From an uncultured Selenomonadaceae bacterium (GTDB taxonomy: Bacteria > Bacillota > Negativicutes > Selenomonadales > Selenomonadaceae), in NCBI GenBank assembly GCA_905235425.1, contig CAJOKY010000027.1:1-13926 (forward strand): a stretch of 13,926 nt of DNA, in the 5' to 3' direction. This document shows, in pieces, positions 1 through 6,514 of this stretch. Every line of letters begins with the position of its first letter. The first letter of the stretch is position 1. The notes under the pieces were generated by a model, which searched no databases, was not told where the DNA came from, and was given only the letters and a program-made list of their open reading frames with translations. Position numbers and translations under genes: made by a program.

Positions 1-147
1 ATCTATCACGAATGTCTGCATCAGCGGCTTGCGAAACACACTGAAGAATTTAGAGACTTAGAAGCCAATTATCCTAATGCGCAGGAATATGATAATTTTC
101 TTAACAGAACTTTTCCCGACTTCGTAAGAGACCCTTTTAAAAAATAA
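1..147 (+). CDS. C-terminal 48 residues of an unrecognised protein (partial, cut by window edge)
   Basis: Reading from base 1 in frame 1 gives 48 codons with no stop, ending in TAA at 145-147. The gene begins before the window, so no start is visible. The peptide is charged and aromatic-rich (starts IYHECLHQRL, ends DFVRDPFKK), with no membrane segment. It contains nothing I can tie to a family. The frame is supported by its open length up to a clean stop, followed shortly by a hairpin that could end the transcript. The function is unknown. A 48-codon open frame could arise by chance, but the gene-like codon use and the following hairpin favour a real gene tail. Confidence 0.6.
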   Translation: MYHECLHQRLAKHTEEFRDLEANYPNAQEYDNFLNRTFPDFVRDPFKK

Positions 148-177
148 TTGATCTCTCCTAAAAATAAATAAAAAATA

Positions 178-249
178 AACCGCAGATTCAACAACTTTTC
201 CGACGAGTGACCATTTTTTCACTTTGGAAATCCGCGTCAATCTGCGGTT
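178..249. terminator. Long structured hairpin between convergent genes, probable bidirectional terminator
   Basis: An 11-bp perfect outer stem is formed by AACCGCAGATT (178-188) and AATCTGCGGTT (239-249). Inside it a second imperfect hairpin is visible: TTTCC (197-201) with GGAAA (226-230), then AGTGA (206-210) with TCACT (219-223). A T-run follows on the + strand (248-252), and an A-rich stretch (about 160-177) gives a T-rich tail on the - strand. Its position between the end of the first + gene and the end of the - strand permease gene fits a shared terminator. The nested stems make it larger than a usual intrinsic terminator. Confidence 0.65.
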
Positions 250-301
250 TTTGTGTAACAGAAAAATTTTCCATAGCCGATGCATTATCTAAAGAAAATA
301 T

Positions 302-1831
302 TCATCCAATGATCGCTTGACCGAAATAAACGACAGCGCCCATAAATATGACGAATGGAATATAAATTTTTACTGCGAACGCCAAAAGTTGAGAGTCAGC
401 ACCTTTCACGCCTATAGCTGCAGAACCAATCGCGATTGACAGTGGCGAAATCATTTTACCTGCACATGCACCGGTAGCATTTGACGCCGCAACCCAAGCC
501 TGTACCGTCGGATCAGCGCCTATAGCTTGCGTGGCGATAACCTGCAACTTGCCGAAAAGTACGCAGCTTGAAGTTGCCGAGCCGGTGATATACGTACCGA
601 CAGAGCCGAGAAACGCGCCTATCGCAGGGTAGGCAGTACCTGTCACTGCAACGGCGGTATCGGCAATTTGATTCGTCATGCCGCTGTACCCCATAACCTT
701 CGCAGTGGCGATAACAGAAATTATTGTGACCATTGTAAATTTCAAGCCGTTAATCGTCTTGCCGAGCACACCGAGCATTTCGCTGAAACTTGCACCTTGC
801 TTACTGCCTGCAATGAATGACGCCAACATAATCAAGACGCCGGGCGTATTCACCCACATAAACGTATAAGGTACGCCGCCTTCGCCGTTATAAATCGGTA
901 CGCTGGATTTTATCGTTGACAGCGCGGCATTAATAGGCGGTACGAGTTTACTTGTGCAAAGCAGGAAGATGAAAATTAAAATGAACGGCAAGCAAGCGTT
1001 AATAGCCTTAGCCGTTGTAATTTTCGCGCCGGCTTTTGAAGTCATTGCATATTCGGGATCGTCAATCGGAAATTTTTTCGCAATAACGACGATTGTACCC
1101 ATTGTCAAGATAGCTCCTGCTACTACTGCCAATTCAGGACCTACAAACATTGAAAGTGCCAGTTCCGGAATGAAGAATGCAAGACCTGCGCCTAAACAAA
1201 TCATAGTCATGCCGCGCAGAGCGCCTAAGCCGCCGCCGGTAACGATAACCATGAGCCAAGGACAAAGTAAAGTTAATACGCCGAGTTGCAGTGAAGTAAA
1301 CGTCGCCAGTTGCACGGGATCCAATGCCGTGACATTTGCCAATGTGACAAGCGGAATGCCGATTGAACCGTAAGCCGTAGGAACTGAATTTGCGATTAAG
1401 CAGACTGATACCGATAAAATGGGATTTATGCCGATACCTGCGAGCATACCTGCCGGAACTGCTATGGCCGTACCGAAACCTGCCATGCCTTCCAAAAAGC
1501 CGCCGAATCCCCAGCCGATTAACAGAATCAGTACGCGCTTATCGTGACTGACGCTTGTCAACATTTCTTTAATCGTGTCCATAGCCTTTGTATGGAGAGT
1601 TAAATTATAAGTAAAAATTGCTGCTACGATAACCAATAAAATGGGCCAACACGCCAGCGCCACGCCTTCCAAAACAGATTCCATTGCGCGGACACTTTCC
1701 ATTTGCCATACGCCCATACCGACTGCCAGTGAAATTATCAGCGCGATCATGCAAGCTTTCCACGCCGACATTTTTATTACGCTTAGCGCAATTACCAGCC
1801 ATAATATCGGCGACAGCGCAAGTAAAAACAT
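302..1831 (-). CDS. lldP: L-lactate permease, LctP family
   Basis: This 509-residue hydrophobic protein is an integral membrane carrier for lactate (family knowledge: proton-coupled uptake or exchange of lactate and related 2-hydroxy acids). Roughly a dozen hydrophobic segments run through its whole length. The family signature GFGGFLEGMAGFGTAIAVP lies near residues 108-126 and is followed by a conserved NSVPTAYGSIGIP segment. The length is slightly below the usual 530-560 residues. A TTG at 1843 would add four residues, but the ATG at 1829-1831 is preferred because GAGGG (+ strand ccctc, 1837-1841) sits 5 bases before it. The gene stands alone and diverges from cheV. No lactate dehydrogenase or regulator gene is next to it here. 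The family call is secure; the exact substrate is inferred. Confidence 0.93.
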   Translation of the reverse strand: MFLLALSPILWLVIALSVIKMSAWKACMIALIISLAVGMGVWQMESVRAMESVLEGVALACWPILLVIVAAIFTYNLTLHTKAMDTIKEMLTSVSHDKRVLILLIGWGFGGFLEGMAGFGTAIAVPAGMLAGIGINPILSVSVCLIANSVPTAYGSIGIPLVTLANVTALDPVQLATFTSLQLGVLTLLCPWLMVIVTGGGLGALRGMTMICLGAGLAFFIPELALSMFVGPELAVVAGAILTMGTIVVIAKKFPIDDPEYAMTSKAGAKITTAKAINACLPFILIFIFLLCTSKLVPPINAALSTIKSSVPIYNGEGGVPYTFMWVNTPGVLIMLASFIAGSKQGASFSEMLGVLGKTINGLKFTMVTIISVIATAKVMGYSGMTNQIADTAVAVTGTAYPAIGAFLGSVGTYITGSATSSCVLFGKLQVIATQAIGADPTVQAWVAASNATGACAGKMISPLSIAIGSAAIGVKGADSQLLAFAVKIYIPFVIFMGAVVYFGQAIIG

Positions 1832-1879
1832 CAATTCCCTCAACCCCCAAGCATTTTTTAATCTCTGTAAACTCTATAA

Positions 1880-1888
1880 ATTTTAACA
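1880..1888 (-). promoter_or_regulatory. Weak extended -10 candidate for lldP
   Basis: On the - strand the sequence TGTTAAAAT matches the extended -10 form TGnTAAAAT. It lies about 50 bases upstream of the lldP ATG. No good -35 element is present at 16-18 bases, so the call rests on the -10 alone in very AT-rich DNA. Confidence 0.25.
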
Positions 1889-2049
1889 TAAAATTTAAAT
1901 AAATCCTTAAATAAAAATGTCACCTCCATAAACCAAATATCACCTATGCGAATTTTCTAAAATTTTCATTTTCGATAACCTTAATGAAATTCCTGCCGAT
2001 TTATATGGAAAGTTATTTACTGCGCCTGCGCGTTAAAGCCTTACAGTTT

Positions 2050-2091
2050 TTGACATTGCAACTTGAAATTTGTATAACCTTCTCTTATAAT
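2050..2091 (+). promoter_or_regulatory. Two interleaved sigma-A promoters upstream of cheV
   Basis: The first promoter is TTGACA (2050-2055), a 17-base spacer, then TATAAC (2073-2078). The second is TTGAAA (2063-2068), a 17-base spacer, then TATAAT (2086-2091). Both have the optimal spacing and are offset by 13 bases. Predicted starts fall near 2085 and 2098, giving a short leader before the ribosome site at 2115. They should drive cheV and perhaps the genes after it. Confidence 0.75.
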
Positions 2092-2126
2092 ATCAGAAAA
2101 TTTAATTGAAAGAAGAGGAAAGTTTT

Positions 2127-3098
2127 ATGGCGAAAGATAAAGCGCGTGCGGGGGCTGAAACTGCCGGCGATAAAAAAGGTATTCTCCTTGAAACAGGTAC
2201 CAATGAATTTGAGATTGTGGAATTTAGCATCGGCAAGGTAAATTACGGCATAAACGTTGCTAAGGTTCGTGAAGTTATTCAGCGCGTACCCGTTACCGCA
2301 ATGCCGCAAGCACACCCCTACATTGACGGTCTTTTCACTCTGCGCGGCAAGGCAATTCCCCTTGTAAATCTTCCGCGTTGCCTTAACGTAATGTCAAGCG
2401 GCGAACAGACTAAAAATATTATCGTCACGGAAATTAATAACTACAGCATAGGCTTTTTGGTAGAAAACGTTTCACGTATTCACCGCATTTCGTGGAAAGA
2501 TATGGAACCTGCGCCGGAAGTCGGCGATCAATCCCGCGTTGTCGGCATTATCAAAATGACTGACAGGATAGTTTTACTTTTGGACTTTGAAACTATCATT
2601 GCGGAAATTAATCCGGAAATTAATGCGAAGTTGACGACGGTTGAAGAAGTTGCCGCCGATATTAAAACACTGCGCTCCGATGTTCACGTTGTCGTTGCGG
2701 AAGATTCGGCAATGTTGCGTGACTTGCTTGTCACGACGTTGCACGACAGCGGCTACAGATTCGTTCGCGATTTCGGCAACGGTCAAGATGCGTGGGATTA
2801 TCTTAGAAACCTTGCGTCTAAAGAAGGACCTATAGAAAATCACGTCGGCGTTATCGTCTCCGATGTTGAAATGCCGAAAATGGACGGTCACCGCCTTTTG
2901 AAACTTGTACGTGAAAATGAACGCCTTCACGAAGTGCCTTTCGTACTCTTCTCGTCATTGATAAATGAAGAAATGCGCCTTAAGGGTCAATCACTCGGTG
3001 CAAGCGGACAGATTTCAAAGCCGGAAATTAATCAGCTTATCGGACTTTTGGATAATTTAATTTTCGGTACGCCGATTAAAAAACCGAATGAATATTGA
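2127..3098 (+). CDS. cheV: Chemotaxis protein CheV (CheW domain + receiver domain)
   Basis: This 323-residue soluble protein couples chemoreceptors to CheA. Residues about 25-165 form a CheW-like domain (FEIVEFSIGKVNYGINVAKV at its start), and residues about 185-312 a response-regulator receiver. Phosphorylation-site features are present: acidic pair E192-D193, phospho-acceptor D246 in SDVEMPKMDG, S276/S277 in the FSS motif, and K298 in SKPE. Family knowledge: CheV works as an adaptor and is thought to aid adaptation through receiver phosphorylation. The ATG at 2127 is chosen because GAGG (2115-2118) lies 8 bases before it; an upstream TTG at 2106 lies too close to that site. Two promoters precede the gene. 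A GT-B-like gene and a receptor-like signalling gene follow, consistent with a chemotaxis group. Confidence 0.95.
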   Translation: MAKDKARAGAETAGDKKGILLETGTNEFEIVEFSIGKVNYGINVAKVREVIQRVPVTAMPQAHPYIDGLFTLRGKAIPLVNLPRCLNVMSSGEQTKNIIVTEINNYSIGFLVENVSRIHRISWKDMEPAPEVGDQSRVVGIIKMTDRIVLLLDFETIIAEINPEINAKLTTVEEVAADIKTLRSDVHVVVAEDSAMLRDLLVTTLHDSGYRFVRDFGNGQDAWDYLRNLASKEGPIENHVGVIVSDVEMPKMDGHRLLKLVRENERLHEVPFVLFSSLINEEMRLKGQSLGASGQISKPEINQLIGLLDNLIFGTPIKKPNEY

Positions 3099-3154
3099 TA
3101 GGGATTAGCTTGTAGCTATTATACTGTTCCCTGTTCCCTAATCCCTGTTCCCTA
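3099..3154 (+). repeat. Heptamer array A, after cheV
   Basis: Eight 7-base units follow the cheV stop with no gap: TAGGGAT, TAGCTTG, TAGCTAT, TATACTG, TTCCCTG, TTCCCTA, ATCCCTG, TTCCCTA. Units related to TTAGCTA, AGGGATT and CTGTTCC are mixed but stay in one 7-base phase. AGGGATTAG (3100-3108) is a perfect 9-base inverted match to CTAATCCCT (3138-3146), so the array can fold into a hairpin. The next gene keeps its own ribosome site just downstream. Confidence 0.8.
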
Positions 3155-3171
3155 CAAAGGTGGTGAATTGG

Positions 3172-4527
3172 ATGCTTTTATATCCCGATAGCAAAGTTTA
3201 TGTAATCTGCGCGGGTGGTGTACGAACTGACACGGCTGAACTTTGTCACAGACTTTGTTCACGCCTTATACGTCTCGGCGTCAATGCCTTCATAGTCTAT
3301 ATACCCGCTACTGAAAATTTTAACCCCGATGAACCGGTACAGCCCGCCTACAAATATTTTCGTGTACCTTATACATATGACGTGGAGGATAACTCAAAAA
3401 ACGTCGTGATTGTTCCTGAAACAATGACTTCATTTTTGTACGCGTTTAATAATATTCGCCGTGTTGCTTGGTGGCTTAGCGTCGATAATTTTTTCCGTGA
3501 CACCGCTTTAAAAACCGTCGCGCAGTTTGACAAAATTTTAACCTCCCCTATGCCGAAATTTTTCTGTTTCCAAAAGTTCGACGCAGATATTGAGCATTGG
3601 ACACAATCCGAATACGCGAAACAATTTTTAAAAGTCAATGCAGTACCCGATGAAAAAATTTATCCCATTGGCGATTACGTAAGCCCCGCGCTTATCAAGT
3701 TGCATGATTCAGTAGACTTTGATAACAAGAAAAATACCGTTGTATTCAACGCGGCGGCAGATGCAAAATTTATCTCAAAACTTGCCGCACTTGTACCAAA
3801 TGCAAATTGGCTGGCAATTCAAGATTCGCAGGCAGAAGACGCGCCGAAACTTTTGGCAGAGGCGAAAATTTACGTTGACTTCAGCGATCACGTCTCAAAA
3901 GATATGATGCCGCGCCGTGCCGCAATTTTAGGCTGTGTCGTTATAACAGGCAGACGCGGTGCCGCTTCAAATAACGTTGACATAAACATACCGGCTGATT
4001 TTAAATTCGGTGAAACAGAAGACGATATGCCGAAAATTGCCGATAAAGTCAAGGAGATTCTTGAAGATTTTCAAGGCGCTTATGACAGTCAAAAAGCATT
4101 TCTTGACAAAATTTTTAATGAGCAGGAAATATTTAATCGCAACGTTACAAGGACGCTTGGTCTTAAGAAAAAGGCGGAAATTGAACCCGCCGCAATTTTT
4201 AACGGACTTAACGAAATGGGCGCCGCCGTTGCAGAAATTATGTTGCAAAATGAAGTCGGGCTGGAAATTGCCTTTATTGTTAATGACAATCCTGATAATG
4301 AAAATAATTCCGCGCTAAATATAACTTATGAAAAAAATAACGTTGCATTAACTTTGACTAACGGAGACCTTTTGCCGATTGTCAACAGTGACGAGGCAAG
4401 ATTCCTGTACAACGAAGGGCGAATTAAAAAATTTATTTTGCTTACGTCCGATAAGGACGACGAAGATTTTGTACGCACAAAGATTAAGCCGCTTGAAGAT
4501 GACATTATCAGCACGGAATATCAATAA
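3172..4527 (+). CDS. GT-B-like (glycosyltransferase-like) protein of unknown function
   Basis: This 451-residue protein has no signal peptide or clear membrane segment. I do not recognise a named family. The architecture suggests two Rossmann-like halves as in GT-B enzymes. The first is a beta-loop-alpha-beta start at residues 8-43 (KVYVICAGGVRTDTAELCHR). The second, about 188-275, has a hydrophobic strand at 190-194 and a PRRAAILGCVVITGRRGAAS segment (247-266) placed where GT-B enzymes bind the sugar nucleotide. Residues about 330-451 look like a separate C-terminal part. The start is the ATG at 3172, because AAAGGTGGTGA (3157-3167) differs from the ideal ribosome site by one base; GTG codons at 3160 and 3163 lie inside that site. 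It sits between cheV and an MCP-like gene, so a role in motility (for example modifying a surface or flagellar protein) is possible but only inferred. Confidence 0.6.
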   Translation: MLLYPDSKVYVICAGGVRTDTAELCHRLCSRLIRLGVNAFIVYIPATENFNPDEPVQPAYKYFRVPYTYDVEDNSKNVVIVPETMTSFLYAFNNIRRVAWWLSVDNFFRDTALKTVAQFDKILTSPMPKFFCFQKFDADIEHWTQSEYAKQFLKVNAVPDEKIYPIGDYVSPALIKLHDSVDFDNKKNTVVFNAAADAKFISKLAALVPNANWLAIQDSQAEDAPKLLAEAKIYVDFSDHVSKDMMPRRAAILGCVVITGRRGAASNNVDINIPADFKFGETEDDMPKIADKVKEILEDFQGAYDSQKAFLDKIFNEQEIFNRNVTRTLGLKKKAEIEPAAIFNGLNEMGAAVAEIMLQNEVGLEIAFIVNDNPDNENNSALNITYEKNNVALTLTNGDLLPIVNSDEARFLYNEGRIKKFILLTSDKDDEDFVRTKIKPLEDDIISTEYQ

Positions 4528-4621
4528 CATAAATAAATTTTTTTATAACGTGTAAGTGTAAAGGATTTTTTGTCGACGCGTTGAAAATAGTGAATAAGTA
4601 ATTTTCTGGAGGGGAATTTTT

Positions 4622-5152
4622 ATGGCTGAAGTGAATCAACAGCAAGAAACTTACGAACGCCTTAAGCAGTCCATTGAAGAAATTGTAAAAGCAATGGGCG
4701 TCGTATATGAAACAGTGGATCGCGTGGCGAAAAGTGCTAAGACTTTGGCAACGGCAGGGCAAGAGTCAATTAAACAGGCAAAACTTTTGCAAGAAAAAAA
4801 TGCCGATACAGTAAAAGTTATAGACTTTATCACTAACATTGCGGGACAGACAAACTTGCTCGGCTTGAATGCGGCTATTGAGGCGGCGCGAGCCGGTGAA
4901 CAGGGGCGCGGTTTTGCCGTCGTTGCGGAGGAAGTTCGTAAACTCGCTGAACAGTCACGCGAAGCTACGGAAAAAATTCAGCTTACCCTTAATCAAATGA
5001 ATGACGCCGTAGCAGAAATTTCAAAGACTATCGAAAGTACCGGCGCAATAAGTCAAGAGCAAGAGGCGTCTACTGCAGAAATTACGCAAAATCTTTCACG
5101 TGCGCAAAAATTCGCTGATGAAATGAAACGCTACATTGAGAATATGAGATAA
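4622..5152 (+). CDS. Soluble MCP signalling-domain protein, no sensor or membrane domain
   Basis: This 176-residue, nearly all-helical protein matches only the cytoplasmic signalling part of methyl-accepting chemotaxis proteins. The hairpin tip is unmistakable at residues 73-111: IAGQTNLLGLNAAIEAARAG, then EQGRGFAVVAEEVRKLAEQS. It is flanked by two antiparallel coiled-coil arms (about 10-72 and 112-176). There is no transmembrane helix, HAMP, PAS or other ligand domain, and the length is far below the 500-650 residues of a typical receptor. Family knowledge: the tip binds CheA and CheW. By inference this could be a cytosolic receptor stub that senses through a partner. GGAGG (4608-4612) lies 9 bases before the ATG. 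The gene is 94 bases after the GT-B-like gene, with no obvious terminator between them. Confidence 0.88.
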   Translation: MAEVNQQQETYERLKQSIEEIVKAMGVVYETVDRVAKSAKTLATAGQESIKQAKLLQEKNADTVKVIDFITNIAGQTNLLGLNAAIEAARAGEQGRGFAVVAEEVRKLAEQSREATEKIQLTLNQMNDAVAEISKTIESTGAISQEQEASTAEITQNLSRAQKFADEMKRYIENMR

Positions 5153-5153
5153 A

Positions 5154-5237
5154 TTAGCGGTTAGCTGTTAGCTATTAGCTATTAGCTGGTAGCTTTTAGA
5201 CTACTTACTACTCACTATCTCACTACTAACTACTATA
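5154..5237 (+). repeat. Heptamer array B, between the MCP-like gene and mnmA
   Basis: Twelve consecutive 7-base units begin two bases after the MCP stop codon: TTAGCGG, TTAGCTG, TTAGCTA, TTAGCTA, TTAGCTG, GTAGCTT, TTAGACT, ACTTACT, ACTCACT, ATCTCAC, TACTAAC, TACTATA. The phase is kept although the word drifts from TTAGCTA to ACTCACT. The array ends 6 bases before the mnmA ATG and fills the whole gap. TAGCTA is self-complementary, so the first half can form several alternative hairpins. Confidence 0.85.
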
Positions 5238-5239
5238 AT
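5234..5239 (+). promoter_or_regulatory. TATAAT box 4 bases before the mnmA start; possible leaderless promoter
   Basis: A perfect -10 hexamer ends at 5239 and the mnmA ATG begins at 5244. If it is used, transcription would start at or just inside the start codon and give a leaderless message, which would explain the missing ribosome site. No convincing -35 is found 16-18 bases upstream, where the DNA is heptamer repeat, so the box may be chance. Confidence 0.3.
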
Positions 5240-5243
5240 AACT

Positions 5244-6302
5244 ATGAAAAAAAAAGTTGCCGTTGCAATGAGCGGCGGCGTGGACAGTTCCCTGACTGCG
5301 GCAATTTTGCTTTATCGCGGTTTTGAAGTTGTCGGCGTGACTATGCAACTTGAAGACGAAGAATTTCACGAAAGAAGTTGTTGCAGTGCCCGCGAAGTTC
5401 AAGACGCTAAGGCGGTCGCCGATAAGTTAGGGATTGTTCATTTTGTCGCCGATTTTCGCAACATTTTTCGTACCGAAATTGAATCCTACTTTGTCGCCGA
5501 ATATCTGCGCGGACGCACGCCCAATCCCTGCGTTCGTTGCAACAAAAAAATTAAATTCGGCAAACTGTTTGACTTCACAGAATTTATCGGCGCTGATTAT
5601 CTTGCCACCGGTCACTACGCGCGAATTGTCTTTGAAGACGGCAGGTACAAGCTGAAAAAAGGCGTCGACATTAAAAAGGATCAGTCCTACGTTTTGTACA
5701 ATTTACCCGCCGATAAATTGTCGCGAATACTTTTTCCGCTCGGTGAACTGTCCAAAACTGAAACGCGTGCATTGGCAGAAAAATTAAATTTGCCGGTAGC
5801 ACATAAGCCCGACAGTCAAGAAATTTGTTTTATTCCGAACAACGATTACAAAAATTTTATTGCAAGCCGCGCAGATAATGCCGACGCTTTAAAGGCGGGC
5901 GATATCGTAGACACGGCAGGTAAAATTTTAGGTCGCCATAACGGCGTTGCAAACTATACCATAGGTCAACGCAAGGGATTGGGTATTGCCGCTGAAACGC
6001 CGCTTTACGTCGTGAATTTGGACGTTGATAAAAGGCGCGTGACTGTCGGCAAGTCCGACGAACTTTTTTCAAGTGAATTGACGGCTACAGATGTTCACTG
6101 GATTTACAAGCCGAAAAATTTTCCTGTGACACTGCAAGCCAAAATTCGCTACGGTCCACGCGTTGCCGATTGTACCGTTGAAAATATCGGTGACAATCTG
6201 CGCGTGAAATTTTTTGAACCGCAACGCGCCATTACTGCCGGTCAATCCGTAGTTTTTTATGACGGCGATGAACTTATCGGCGGCGGAGTGATTTTGAATT
6301 AA
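5244..6302 (+). CDS. mnmA: tRNA-specific 2-thiouridylase MnmA
   Basis: This cytosolic enzyme thiolates uridine 34 in tRNAs for Lys, Glu and Gln, using ATP and a persulfide sulfur relayed from a cysteine desulfurase. The 352 residues show the PP-loop SGGVDSS at 10-16 and a nearby CCS (46-48), as in many Bacillota members. The PNPCVRCN motif carries catalytic Cys96 (with Cys99), and Cys195 lies in SQEICFIPN, matching the two active-site cysteines of the family. The C-terminal beta-barrel region starts around residue 275. The length is a little below the usual 360-375. The ATG is fixed by the conserved MKKKVAVAMSGGVDSS start. No ribosome site precedes it: the upstream DNA is heptamer array B, unlike most other genes here. 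A terminator-like hairpin follows. Confidence 0.95.
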   Translation: MKKKVAVAMSGGVDSSLTAAILLYRGFEVVGVTMQLEDEEFHERSCCSAREVQDAKAVADKLGIVHFVADFRNIFRTEIESYFVAEYLRGRTPNPCVRCNKKIKFGKLFDFTEFIGADYLATGHYARIVFEDGRYKLKKGVDIKKDQSYVLYNLPADKLSRILFPLGELSKTETRALAEKLNLPVAHKPDSQEICFIPNNDYKNFIASRADNADALKAGDIVDTAGKILGRHNGVANYTIGQRKGLGIAAETPLYVVNLDVDKRRVTVGKSDELFSSELTATDVHWIYKPKNFPVTLQAKIRYGPRVADCTVENIGDNLRVKFFEPQRAITAGQSVVFYDGDELIGGGVILN

Positions 6303-6315
6303 AAATTAAAAATTA
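6299..6315 (+). repeat. Short TTAAAAA heptamer run overlapping the mnmA stop
   Basis: Two exact TTAAAAA units (6299-6305 and 6306-6312) and a partial third begin in the last codon of mnmA and contain its TAA. The unit is also 7 bases long, like the larger arrays, but it is so AT-rich that chance is a serious alternative. Confidence 0.4.
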
Positions 6316-6334
6316 AGAAAATATATTTTTAGTT

Positions 6335-6382
6335 TATGGGATCTCGGAGATGCGTTAAGCATTTCCCATATCCTATTTTTTT
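6335..6382 (+). terminator. Rho-independent terminator candidate after mnmA
   Basis: TATGGGA (6335-6341) pairs perfectly with TCCCATA (6364-6370), and inside it ATGC (6350-6353) pairs with GCAT (6359-6362) across a 5-base loop. A run of seven T follows (6376-6382). The internal bulge makes the stem imperfect, but its place just after mnmA fits. Confidence 0.6.
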
Positions 6383-6414
6383 ATCCTACAAAAAAATTTT
6401 TTATTTAAACCTCC

Positions 6415-6433
6415 GGTGTTCTGAATGAACACC
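6415..6433. promoter_or_regulatory. Perfect 7-bp inverted repeat near a promoter, operator candidate
   Basis: GGTGTTC (6415-6421) and GAACACC (6427-6433) flank a 5-base loop, TGAAT. It lies in the -35 area of the extended -10 proposed for the next gene, where a repressor could act. There is no T-run directly after it on the + strand, so it is a weaker terminator candidate. Confidence 0.35.
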
Positions 6434-6450
6434 AATTTTGAAAATAACTT

Positions 6451-6459
6451 TGATAAAAT
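6451..6459 (+). promoter_or_regulatory. Extended -10 promoter candidate for the repeat-protein gene
   Basis: TGATAAAAT matches the extended -10 pattern TGnTAAAAT. It is 55 bases before the ATG of the following gene, leaving room for the ribosome site at 6498. The -35 region is poor (ACCAAT at a 17-base spacing) and overlaps the inverted repeat just upstream. Confidence 0.35.
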
Positions 6460-6514
6460 GTTTTGTACAGATGAAATTTATTAACCGACGATTTTTCAAA
6501 GGAGATGTTGAGAT

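Larger units (their letters stand above)
1832..2126. other. Divergent intergenic regulatory region between lldP and cheV
   Basis: About 295 AT-rich bases separate the two divergent genes. The cheV side carries two clear sigma-A promoters (listed separately). The lldP side has only a weak extended -10. A small perfect inverted repeat, AATTTT-CT-AAAATT (1951-1964), lies between them and could be an operator, though AT-rich DNA gives such repeats easily. On the - strand, GGAGGTGA (1920-1927) looks like a strong ribosome site but is followed only by a 21-codon frame whose GTG lies inside it, so it probably does not start a gene. Confidence 0.5.

Noticed and set aside
954..1373. 139-codon + strand frame inside lldP
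   Set aside because: Antisense shadow of the permease gene without a ribosome site; its Pro/Ala-rich composition mirrors the complementary strand.
1605..1889. 94-codon - strand frame overlapping the lldP start
   Set aside because: It lies in a different frame over strongly conserved permease codons and its sequence is low-quality; the permease explains the region.
1864..1928. Leader peptide behind GGAGGTGA on the - strand before lldP
   Set aside because: The only start codon (GTG) lies within the SD itself and the 21-codon peptide has no feature of a regulatory leader.
4559..4585. Possible sigma-28 promoter before the MCP-like gene (TAAA then GCGTTGAA)
   Set aside because: Only about four of eight -10 positions match and the spacer is not distinctive; too weak to list.
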